The position numbers and the translations under genes were made by a program. Positions 46,209-58,800 of a DNA stretch of 64,000 bases are shown here, in pieces. This DNA comes from Pelodera strongyloides (lineage: Eukaryota > Nematoda > Chromadorea > Rhabditida > Rhabditidae): NCBI GenBank assembly GCA_036852015.1, contig JAANDG010000376.1:78926-142925 (forward strand), read 5' to 3'. Numbering within the stretch: position 1 is the first letter of the stretch; every line of letters starts with the position of its first letter. The notes under the pieces are model-generated. The model worked only from the letters and a program-made list of their open reading frames with translations, was not told the DNA's origin and ran no database searches.

Positions 46209-46375
46209 AGCGATATAACAGCTGGTTTTTGAAACGTATATATGTGAGAAAACGGTGTACACTTGTGTTGTATACGAGGAATATAAGTAAACAAAATCAC
46301 GCCTTTATTTACGTACACTACACGGTAACACAGTGTCCAGCATACGTTTCGAAAACCGGTAAGACTAATATTGTT
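46205..46375. mobile_element. TTAA-MITE family A at the cytochrome b561 stop codon
   Basis: The left end TTAAAGCGATATAACAGC with TGGTTTTTGAAACGTA starts inside the last codons of cytochrome b561: the bases GGATTAA give Asp-stop, and TAA is part of the element's TTAA. The right part (CATACGTTTCGAAAACCGG) is inverted. The final right terminus is decayed, so its end is approximate. Confidence 0.6.
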
Positions 46376-46852
46376 AATTGTTGCTTTATACCCGAGCAAC
46401 CGTTTCTGGGAGACATAGTTGTTTGAAGGTTTTTTATTCTTCCTTCTTTTTTTATATATTTTAACCTTTTTGAGATTGCTTAACTCTTGAGTTTCTCTGG
46501 ATATTTATATTTATAGTCCGATTTACCCATAATTGCTAATTGTATTGCATCATATTGTGAATATGCTATCCTATCCTACTCACAACGCTAGTATCTACCC
46601 TGTACAATATAAAGGAGCAGAACTGGTAACCAAATGTTAATTTACCTTTCCGGTGGTATGTTTCCCACAAAAAAAGCATATTTAAACTTTACGGAGGTTG
46701 ACATATCTTAGGATCTCTATCTATCAGTCTAGTATTTTCAAGTGTATTTCTGAAGACTGGTGGCTTTTCTTTATTTAGTAAAACGATGATAATAAATGCT
46801 TATTCCATTGATACATTAAAGCACCCAGTCTAGTTACTCTCACAACGGTGCT

Positions 46853-49800
46853 TTTCGTTTTATTTCGAAAAACCCTTTATTTCGAAAAACCCTGTGGCAA
46901 GATCTGTTCCAGTACAAGATAATCTCGCACAGGGTTTTTCGTTTTATTTCGAAAAACCCTGTGGCAAGATCTGTTCCAGTACAAGATAATCTCGCACAGG
47001 GTTTTTCGTTTTATTTCGAAAACCCTGTGGCAAGATCTGTTCCAGTACAAGACAATCTCGCACAGGGTTTTTAGTTTTATTTCGAAAAACCCTGTGGCAA
47101 GATCTGTTCCAGTACAAGATAATCTCGCACAGGGTTTTATTTCGAAAAACCCTGTGGCAAGATCTGTTCCAGTACAAGATAATCTCGCACAGGGTTTTAT
47201 TTCGAAAACCCTGTGGCAAGATCTGTTCCAGTACAAGATAATCTCGCACAGGGTTTTTCGTTTTATTTCGAAAAACCCTGTGGCAAGATCTGTTCCAGTA
47301 CAAGATAATCTCGCACAGGGTTTTTCGTTTTATTTCGAAAAACCCTGTGGCAAGATCTGTTTCAGTACAAGATAATCTCGCACAGGGTTTTCCGTTTTAT
47401 TTCGAAAAACCCTGTGGCAAGATCTGTTCCAGTACAAGATAATCTCGCACAGGGGTTTTATTTCGAAAAACCCTGTGGCAAGATCTGTTTCAGTACAAGA
47501 TAATCTCGCACAGGGTTTTTCCGTTTTATTTCGAAAAACCCTGTGGCAAGATCTGTTCCAGTACAAGATAATCTCGCACAGGGTTTTTCGTTTTATTTCG
47601 AAAAAGCCTGTGGCAAGATCTGTTCAAGTACAAGATAATCTCGCACAGGGTTTTATTTCGAAAAACCCTGTGGCAAGATCTGTTCCAGTACAAGACAATC
47701 TCGCACAGGGTTTTTCGTTTTATTTCGAAAAACCCTGTGGCAAGATCTGTTCCAGTACAAGATAATCTCGCACAGGTTTTTCGTTTTATTTCGAAAAACC
47801 CTGTGGCAAGATCTGTTCCAGTACAAGATAATCTCGCACAGGGTTTTATTTCGAAAAACCCTGTGGCAAGATCTGTTCCAGTACAAGATAATCTCGCACA
47901 GGGGTTTTCGTTTTATTTCGAAAAAGCCTGTGGCAAGATCTGTTCAAGTACAAGATAATCTCGCACAGGGTTTTATTTCGAAAAACCCTGTGGCAAGATC
48001 TGTTCCAGTACAAGATAATCTCGCACAGGGTTTTTCGTTTTATTTCGAAAAAGCCTGTGGCAAGATCTGTTCAGTACAAGATAATCTCGCACAGGGTTTT
48101 TCGTTTCGAAAAACCCTGTGGCAAGATCTGTTCCAGTACAAGATAATCTCGCACAGGGTTTTTCGTTTTATTTCGAAAACCCTGTGGCAAGATCTGTTCC
48201 AGTACAAGATAATCTCGCACAGGGTTTTTCGTTTTATTTCGAAAAACCCTGTGGCAAGATCTGTTTCAGTACAAGACAATCTCGCACAGGGTTTTATTTC
48301 GAAAAACCCTGTGGCAAGGTCTGTTCCAGTACAAGATAATCTCGCACAGGGTTTTTTCGTTTTATTTTCGAAAAAGCCCTGTGGCAAGATCTGTTTCAGT
48401 ACAAGATAATCTCGCACAGGGTTTTATTTCGAAAAACCCTGTGGCAAGATCTGTTCCAGTACAAGATAATCTCGCACAGGGTTTTTCGTTTTATTTCGAA
48501 AAACCCTGTGGCAAGATCTGTTCAAGTACAAGATAATCTCGCACAGGGTTTTTCGTTTTTATTTCGAAAAAGCCTGTGGCAAGATCTGTTTCAGTACAAG
48601 ACAATCTCGCACAGGGTTTTTTTTTATTTCGAAAAACCCTGTGGCAAGATCTGTTCCAGTACAAGATAATCTCGCACAGGGTTTTTCGTTTTATTTCGAA
48701 AAACCCTGTGGCAAGATCTGTTCCAGTACAAGATAATCTCGCACAGGGTTTTTCGTTTTTCTCTTTCGAAAACCCTGTGGCAAGATCTGTTTCAGTACAA
48801 GATAGTCTCGCACAGGGTTTTCCGTTTTATTTCGAAAAACCCTGTGGCAAGATCTGTTCCAGTACAAGATAATCTCGCACAGGGTTATTTCGAAAAACCC
48901 TGTGGCAAGATCTGTTCCAGTACAAGATAATCTCGCACAGGGTTTTTCGTTTTATTTCGAAAAAGCCTGTGGCAAGATCTGTTTCAAGTACAAGATAATC
49001 TCGCACAGGGTTTTATTTCGAAAAACCCTGTGGCAAGATCTGTTCCAGTACAAGATAATCTCGCACAGGGTTTTTCGTTTTATTTCGAAAAACCCTGTGG
49101 CAAGATCTGTTTCAGTACAAGATAATCTCGCACAGGGTTTTATTTCGAAAAACCCTGTGGCAAGATCTGTTCCAGTACAAGATAATCTCGCACAGGGTTT
49201 TTCGTTTTATTTCGAAAAACCCTGTGGCAAGATCTGTTCAAGTACAAGATAATCTCGCACAGGGTTTTTCGTTTTATTTCGAAAAAGCCTGTGGCAAGAT
49301 CTGTTTCAGTACAAGATAATCTCGCACAGGGTTTTATTTCGAAAAACCCTGTGGCAAGATCTGTTCCAGTACAAGATAATCTCGCACAGGGTTTTTCGTT
49401 TTATTTCGAAAAAGCCTGTGGCAAGATCTGTTTCAGTACAAGATAATCTCGCACAGGGTTTTATTTCGAAAAACCCTGTGGCAAGATCTGTTCCAGTACA
49501 AGATAATCTCGCACAGGGTTTTTCGTTTTATTTCGAAAAACCCTGTGGCAAGATCTGTTCCAAGTACAAGATAATCTCGCACAGGGTTTTTCGTTTTATT
49601 TCGAAAAAGCCTGTGGCAAGATCTGTTTCAGTACAAGACAATCTCGCACAGGGTTTTATTTCGAAAAACCCTGTGGCAAGATCTGTTCCAGTACAAGATA
49701 ATCTCGCACAGGGTTTTTCGTTTTATTTCGAAAAAGCCTGTGGCAAGATCTGTTCAGTACAAGATAATCTCGCACAGGGTTTTATTTCGAAAAACCCTGT

Positions 49801-52800
49801 GGCAAGATCTGTTCCAGTACAAGATAATCTCGCACAGGGTTTTTCGTTTTATTTCGAAAAAGCCTGTGGCAAGATCTGTTTCAGTACAAGACAATCTCGC
49901 ACAGGGTTTTATTTCGAAAAACCCTGTGGCAAGATCTGTTCCAGTACAAGATAATCTCGCACAGGGTTTTTCGTTTTATTTCGAAAAAGCCTGTGGCAAG
50001 ATCTGTTCCAGTACAAGATAATCTCGCACAGGGTTTTATTTCGAAAAACCCTGTGGCAAGATCTGTTCCAGTACAAGATAATCTCGCACAGGGTTTTTCG
50101 TTTTATTTCGAAAAACCCTGTGGCAAGATCTGTTCCAGTACAAGATAATCTCGCACAGGGTTTTTCGTTTTATTTCGAAAAACCCTGTGGCAAGATCTGT
50201 TCCAGTACAAGATAATCTCGCACAGGGTTTTTCGTTTTATTTCGAAAAACCGTTTATTTCGAAAAAACCTGTGGCAAGATCTGTTTCAGTACAAGACAAT
50301 CTCGCACAGGGTTTTATTTCGAAAAACCCTGTGGCAAGATCTGTTCCAGTACAAGATAATCTCGCACAGGGTTTTTCGTTTTATTTCGAAAAAGCCTGTG
50401 GCAAGATCTGTTTCAGTACAAGATAATCTCGCACAGGGTTTTATTTCGAAAAACTCTTTATTTCGAAAATCCTGTGGCAAGATCTGTTCCAGTACAAGAC
50501 AATCTCGCACAGGGTTTTTCGTTTTATTTCGAAAAACCCTGTGGCAAGATCTGTTTCAGTACAAGATAATCTCGCACAGGGTTTTTCCGTTTTATTTCGA
50601 AAAACCCTGTGGCAAGATCTGTTCCAGTACAAGATAATCTCGCACAGGGTTTTTCGTTTCATTTCGAAAAAGCCTGTGGCAAGATCTGTTTCAGTACAAG
50701 ATAATCTCGCACATGGTTTTATTTCGAAAAACCCTGTGGCAAGATCTGTTCCAGTACAAGATAATCTCGCACAGGGTTTTTCGTTTTATTTCGAAAAAGC
50801 CTGTGGCAAGATCTGTTCCAGTACAAGATAATCTCGCACAGGGTTTTATTTCGAAAAACCCTGTGGCAAGATCTGTTCCAGTACAAGATAATCTCGCACA
50901 GGGTTTTTCGTTTTATTTCGAAAAACCCTGTGGCAAGATCTGTTCCAGTACAAGATAATCTCGCACAGGGTTTTTCGTTTTATTTCGAAAAACCCTGTGG
51001 CAAGATCTGTTTCAGTACAAGATAATCTCGCACAGGGTTTTTCGTTTTATTTCGAAAAACCGTTTATTTCGAAAACCCTGTGGCAAGATCTGTTCCAGTA
51101 CAAGACAATCTCGCACAGGGTTTTTCGTTTTATTTCGAAAAAACCCTTTATTTCGAAAACCCTGTGGCAAGATCTGTTCCAGTACAAGACAATCTCGCAC
51201 AGGGTTTTTCGTTTTATTTCGAAAAACCCTGTGGCAAGATCTGTTTCAGTACAAGATAATCTCGCACAGGGTTTTTCGTTTTATTTCGAAAAACCCTGTG
51301 GCAAGATCTGTTCAAGTACAAGATAATCTCGCACGGGGTTTTTCGTTTTATTTCGAAAAACCCTGTGGCAAGATCTGTTTCAGTACAAGATAATCTCGCA
51401 CAGGGTTTTTCGTTTTATTTCGAAAAACCCTGTGGCAAGATCTGTTCCAGTACAAGATAATCTCGCACAGGGTTTTTCGTTTCATTTCGAAAAAGCCTGT
51501 GGCAAGATCTGTTTCAGTACAAGACAATCTCGCACAGGGTTTTATTTCGAAAAACCCTGTGGCAAGATCTGTTCCAGTACAAGATAATCTCGCACAGGGT
51601 TTTTCGTTTTATTTCGAAAAAGCCTGTGGCAAGATCTGTTTCAGTACAAGATAATCTCGCACAGGGTTTTATTTCGAAAAACTCTTTATTTCGAAAACCC
51701 TGTGGCAAGATCTGTTCCAGTACAAGACAATCTCGCACAGGGTTTTTCGTTTTATTTCGAAAAACCCTGTGGCAAGATCTGTTTCAGTACAAGATAATCT
51801 CGCACATGGTTTTCCGTTTTATTTCGAAAAACCCTGTGGCAAGATCTGTTCCAGTACAAGATAATCTCGCACAGGGTTTTTCGTTTCATTTCGAAAAAGC
51901 CTGTGGCAAGATCTGTTTCAGTACAAGATAATCTCGCACAGGGTTTTATTTCGAAAAACCCTGTGGCAAGATCTGTTCCAGTACAAGATAATCTCGCACA
52001 GGGTTTTTCGTTTTATTTCGAAAAAGCCTGTGGCAAGATCTGTTTCAGTACAAGATAATCTCGCACAGGGTTTTATTTCGAAAAACCCTGTGGCAAGATC
52101 TGTTCCAGTACAAGATAATCTCGCACAGGGTTTTTCGTTTTATTTCGAAAAACCCTGTGGCAAGATCTGTTCCAGTACAAGATAATCTCGCACAGGGTTT
52201 TCGTTTTATTTCGAAAAACCCTGTGGCAAGATCTGTTTCAGTACAAGATAATCTCGCACAGGGTTTTTCGTTTTATTTCGAAAAACCGTTTATTTCGAAA
52301 ACCCTGTGGCAAGATCTGTTCCAGTACAAGACAATCTCGCACAGGGTTTTTCGTTTTATTTCGAAAAAAAACCCTTTATTTCGAAAACCCTGTGGCAAGA
52401 TCTGTTCCAGTACAAGACAATCTCGCACAGGGTTTTTCGTTTTATTTCGAAAAACCCTGTGGCAAGATCTGTTTCAGTACAAGATAATCTCGCACAGGGT
52501 TTTTCGTTTTATTTCGAAAAACCCTGTGGCAAGATCTGTTCAAGTACAAGATAATCTCGCACAGGGTTTTTCGTTTTATTTCGAAAAACCCTGTGGCAAG
52601 ATCTGTTTCAGTACAAGATAATCTCGCACAGGGTTTTCGTTTTATTTCGAAAAACCCTGTGGCAAGATCTGTTTCCAGTACAAGATAATCTCGCACAGGG
52701 TTTTTCGTTTTATTTCGAAAAACCCTGTGGCAAGATCTGTTCCAGTACAAGATAATCTCGCACGGGGTTTTTCGTTTTATTTCGAAAAAAAAAAACCTGT

Positions 52801-55800
52801 GGCAAGATCTGTTTCCAGTACAAGATAATCTCGCACAGGGTTTTTCGTTTTATTTCGAAAAACCCTGTGGCAAGATCTGTTCCAGTACAAGATAATCTCG
52901 CACAGGGTTTTTCGTTTTATTTCGAAAAACCTGTGGCAAGATCTGTTTCAGTACAAGATAATCTCGCACAGGGTTTTTTTTATTTTTCGAAAAACCCTGT
53001 GGCAAGATCTGTTCCAGTACAAGATAATCTCGCACAGGGTTTTTCGTTTTATTTCGAAAAAGCCTGTGGCAAGATCTGTTTCAGTACAAGATAATCTCGC
53101 ACAGGGTTTTATTTCGAAAAAACTCTTTATTTCGAAAACCCTGTGGCAAGATCTGTTCCAGTACAAGACAATCTCGCACAGGGTTTTTCGTTTTATTTCG
53201 AAAAAAAAAACCCTGTGGCAAGATCTGTTTCAGTACAAGATAATCTCGCACAGGGTTTTTCGTTTTATTTCGAAAAACCCTGTGGCAAGATCTGTTCCAG
53301 TACAAGATAATCTCGCACAGGGTTTTTCGTTTTATTTCGAAAAAGCCCTGTGGCAAGATCTGTTTCAGTACAAGATAATCTCGCACATGGTTTTATTTCG
53401 AAAAACCCTGTGGCAAGATCTGTTCCAGTACAAGATAATCTCGCACAGGGTTTTTCGTTTTTTCGTTTTATTTCGAAAAACCCTGTGGCAAGATCTGTTC
53501 CAGTACAAGATAATCTCGCACAGGGTTTTTCGTTTTATTTCGAAAAACCCTGTGGCAAGATCTGTTCCAGTACAAGATAATCTCGCACAGGGTTTTTCGT
53601 TTTATTTCGAAAAACCCTGTGGCAAGATCTGTTCCAGTACAAGATAATCTCGCACAGGGTTTTTCGTTTTATTTCGAAAAACCCTGTGGCAAGATCTGTT
53701 TCAGTACAAGATAATCTCGCACAGGGTTTTTTTTTTTTCGTTTTATTTCGAAAAAACCGTTTATTTCGAAAACCCTGTGGCAAGATCTGTTCCAGTACAA
53801 GACAATCTCGCACAGGGTTTTTCGTTTTTTTTCGTTTTTTTTTTTTATTTCGAAAACCCTGTGGCAAGATCTGTTCCAGTACAAGATAATCTCGCACAGG
53901 GTTTTTCGTTTTATTTCGAAAAAACCCTGTGGCAAGATCTGTTTCAGTACAAGATAATCTCGCACAGGGTTTTTCGTTTTATTTCGAAAAACCCTGTGGC
54001 AAGATCTGTTTCAAGTACAAGATAATCTCGCACAGGGTTTTTTCGTTTTATTTCGAAAAACCCTGTGGCAAGATCTGCTTCCAGTACAAGATAATCTCGC
54101 ACAGGGTTTTTCGTTTTATTTCGAAAAACCCTGTGGCAAGATCTGTTCCAGTACAAGATAATCTCGCACAGGGTTTTTCGTTTTATTTCGAAAAAGCCTG
54201 TGGCAAGATCTGTTTCAGTACAAGACAATCTCGCACAGGGTTTTTTCGTTTTATTTCGAAAAAACCCTGTGGCAAGATCTGTTCCAGTACAAGATAATCT
54301 CGCACAGGGTTTTTCGTTTTATTTCGAAAAAGCCCTGTGGCAAGATCTGTTTCAGTACAAGATAATCTCGCACAGGGTTTTATTTCGAAAAACTCTTTTT
54401 CGAAAACCCTGTGGCAAGATCTGTTCCAGTACAAGACAATCTCGCACAGGGTTTTTTTCGTTTAAAAAAAAAAACCCTGTGGCAAGATCTGTTTCAGTAC
54501 AAGATAATCTCGCACAGGGTTTTCCGTTTTATTTCGAAAACCCTGTGGCAAGATCTGTTCCAGTACAAGATAATCTCGCACAGGGTTTTTCGTTTCATTT
54601 CGAAAAAGCCTGTGGCAAGATCTGTTTCAGTACAAGATAATCTCGCACATGGTTTTATTTCGAAAAACCCTGTGGCAAGATCTGTTCCAGTACAAGATAA
54701 TCTCGCACAGGGTTTTTCGTTTTATTTCGAAAAAGCCTGTGGCAAGATCTGTTTCAGTACAAGATAATCTCGCACAGGGTTTTATTTCGAAAAACCCTGT
54801 GGCAAGATCTGTTCCAGTACAAGATAATCTCGCACAGGGTTTTTCGTTTTATTTCGAAAAACCCTGTGGCAAGATCTGTTCCAGTACAAGACAATCTCGC
54901 ACAGGGTTTTTCGTTTTATTTCGAAAAACCCTGTGGCAAGATCTGTTTCAGTACAAGATAATCTCGCACAGGGTTTTTCGTTTTATTTCGAAAAACCGTT
55001 TATTTCGAAAAAGCCTGTGGCAAGATCTGTTTCAGTACAAGACAATCTCACACAGGGTTTTTCGTTTTATTTCGAAAAACCCTGTGGCAAGATCTGTTTC
55101 AGTACAAGATAATCTCGCACAGGGTTTTTCGTTTTATTTCGAAAAACCGTTTATTTCGAAAAAGCCTGTGGCAAGATCTGTTTCAGTACAAGACAATCTC
55201 GCACAGGGTTTTATTTCGAAAAACCCTGTGGCAAGATCTGTTCCAGTACAAGATAATCTCGCACAGGGTTTTTCGTTTTATTTCGAAAAAGCCTGTGGCA
55301 AGATCTGTTCCAGTACAAGACAATCTCGCACAGGGTTTTTCGTTTTATTTCGAAAAACCCTGTGGCAAGATCTGTTTCAGTACAAGATAATCTCGCACAG
55401 GGTTTTTCGTTTTATTTCGAAAAACCGTTTATTTCGAAAAAGCCTGTGGCAAGATCTGTTTCAGTACAAGACAATCTCGCACAGGGTTTTATTTCGAAAA
55501 AGCCTGTGGCAAGATCTGTTCCAGTACAAGATAATCTCGCACATGGTTTTATTTCGAAAAACCCTGTGGCAAGATCTGTTCCAGTACAAGATAATCTCGC
55601 ACAGGGTTTTTCGTTTTATTTCGAAAAAGCCTGTGGCAAGATCTGTTTCAGTACAAGATAATCTCGCACAGGGTTTTATTTCGAAAAAACCCTGTGGCAA
55701 GATCTGTTCCAGTACAAGATAATCTCGCACAGGGTTTTTCGTTTTATTTCGAAAAACCCTGTGGCAAGATCTGTTCCAGTACAAGATAATCTCGCACAGG

Positions 55801-58800
55801 GTTTTTCGTTTTATTTCGAAAAACCCTGTGGCAAGATCTGTTTCAGTACAAGATAATCTCGCACAGGGTTTTTCGTTTTATTTCGAAAAACCCTGTGGCA
55901 AGATCTGTTCCAGTACAAGATAATCTCGCACAGGGGTTTTTCGTTTATTTCGAAAAAACCCTGTGGCAAGATCTGTTTCAGTACAAGATAATCTCGCACA
56001 GGGTTTTTCGTTTTATTTCGAAAAACCCTGTGGCAAGATCTGTTCCAGTACAAGATAATCTCGCACAGGGTTTTTCGTTTTATTTCGAAAAACCCTGTGG
56101 CAAGATCTGTTCCAGTACAAGACAATCTCGCACAGGGTTTTTCGTTTTATTTCGAAAAACCCTGTGGCAAGATCTGTTTCAGTACAAGATAATCTCGCAC
56201 AGGGTTTTTCGTTTTATTCGAAAAACCGTTTATTTCGAAAAACCCTGTGGCAAGATCTGTTCCAGTACAAGACAATCTCGCACAGGGTTTTTCGTTTTAT
56301 TTCGAAAAACCCTGTGGCAAGATCTGTTTCAGTACAAGATAATCTCGCACAGGGTTTTTCGTTTTATTTCGAAAAACCCTGTGGCAAGATCTGTTCAAGT
56401 ACAAGATAATCTCGCACGGGGTTTTTCGTTTTATTTCGAAAAACCCTGTGGCAAGATCTGTTTCAGTACAAGATAATCTCGCACAGGGTTTTATTTCGAA
56501 AAACCCTGTGGCAAGATCTGTTCCAGTACAAGATAATCTCGCACAGGGTTTTTCGTTTTATTTCGAAAAACCCTGTGGCAAGATCTGTTCCAGTACAAGA
56601 CAATCTCGCACAGGGTTTTCGTTTTATTTCGAAAAACCCTGTGGCAAGATCTGTTTCAGTACAAGATAATCTCGCACAGGGTTTTTCGTTTTATTTCGAA
56701 AAACCGTTTATTTCGAAAACCCTGTGGCAAGATCTGTTCCGGTACAAGACAATCTCGCACAGGGTTTTTCGTTTTATTTCGAAAAAAACCTTTATTTCGA
56801 AAAACCCTGTGGCAAGATCTGTTTCAGTACAAGATAATCTCGCACAGGGTTTTTCGTTTTATTTCGAAAAACCCTGTGGCAAGATCTGTTCAAGTACAAG
56901 ATAATCTCGCACGGGGTTTTTCGTTTTATTTCGAAAAACCCTGTGGCAAGATCTGTTTCAGTACAAGATAATCTCGCACAGGGTTTTTCGTTTTATTTCG
57001 AAAAACCCTGTGGCAAGATCTGTTCCAGTACAAGATAATCTCGCACAGGGTTTTTCGTTTCATTTCGAAAAAGCCTGTGGCAAGATCTGTTTCAGTACAA
57101 GACAATCTCGCACAGGGTTTTATTTCGAAAAACCCTGTGGCAAGATCTGTTCCAGTACAAGATAATCTCGCACAGGGTTTTTCGTTTTATTTCGAAAAAG
57201 CCTGTGGCAAGTTCTGTTTCAGTACAAGATAATCTCGCACAGGGTTTTATTTCGAAAAACTATTTCGAAAACCCTGTGGCAAGATCTGTTCCAGTACAAG
57301 ATAATCCCGCACAGGGTTTTTCGTTTCATTTCGAAAAAGCCTGTGGCAAGATCTGTTTCAGTACAAGATAATCTCGCACATGGTTTTATTTCGAAAAACC
57401 CTGTGGCAAGATCTGTTCCAGTACAAGATAATCTCGCACAGGGTTTTTCGTTTTATTTCGAAAAAGCCTGTGGCAAGATCTGTTTCAGTACAAGATAATC
57501 TCGCACAGGGTTTTATTTCGAAAAACCCTGTGGCAAGATCTGTTCCAGTACAAGATAATCTCGCACAGGGTTTTTCGTTTTATTTCGAAAAACCCTGTGG
57601 CAAGATCTGTTCCAGTACAAGACAATCTCGCACAGGGTTTTTCGTTTTATTTCGAAAAACCCTGTGGCAAGATCTGTTTCAGTACAAGATAATCTCGCAC
57701 AGGGTTTTTCGTTTTATTTCGAAAAACCGTTTATTTCGAAAAAGCCTGTGGCAAGATCTGTTTCAGTACAAGACAATCTCACACAGGGTTTTTCGTTTTA
57801 TTTCGAAAAACCCTGTGGCAAGATCTGTTTCAGTACAAGATAATCTCGCACAGGGTTTTTCGTTTTATTTCGAAAAACCGTTTATTTCGAAAAAGCCTGT
57901 GGCAAGATCTGTTTCAGTACAAGACAATCTCGCACAGGGTTTTATTTCGAAAAACCCTGTGGCAAGATCTGTTCCAGTACAAGATAATCTCGCACAGGGT
58001 TTTTCGTTTTATTTCGAAAAACCCTGTGGCAAGATCTGTTCCAGTACAAGACAATCTCGCACAGGGTTTTTCGTTTTATTTCGAAAAACCCTGTGGCAAG
58101 ATCTGTTTCAGTACAAGATAATCTCGCACAGGGTTTTTCGTTTTATTTCGAAAAACCGTTTATTTCGAAAAAGCCTGTGGCAAGATCTGTTCCAGTACAA
58201 GACAATCTCGCACAGGGTTTTATTTCGAAAAAGCCTGTGGCAAGATCTGTTCCAGTACAAGATAATCTCGCACATGGTTTTTCGTTTTATTTCGAAAAAC
58301 CCTGTGGCAAGATCTGTTCCAGTACAAGATAATCTCGCACAGGGTTTTTCGTTTTATTTCGAAAAAGCCCTGTGGCAAGATCTGTTTCAGTACAAGATAA
58401 TCTCGCACAGGGTTTTATTTCGAAAAACCCTGTGGCAAGATCTGTTCCAGTACAAGATAATCTCGCACAGGGTTTTTCGTTTTATTTCGAAAAACCCTGT
58501 GGCAAGATCTGTTCCAGTACAAGACAATCTCGCACAGGGTTTTTCGTTTTATTTCGAAAAACCCTGTGGCAAGATCTGTTCCAGTACAAGATAATCTCGC
58601 ACAGGGTTTTTCGTTTTATTTCGAAAAACCGTTTATTTCGAAAAAGCCCTGGCAGGCAAGATCTGTTCCAGTACAAGACAATCTCGCACAGGGTTTTTCG
58701 TTTTATTTCGAAAAACCCTGTGGCAAGATCTGTTCCAGTACAAGATAATCTCGCACAGGGTTTTTCGTTTTATTTCGAAAAACCGTTTATTTCGAAAAAG

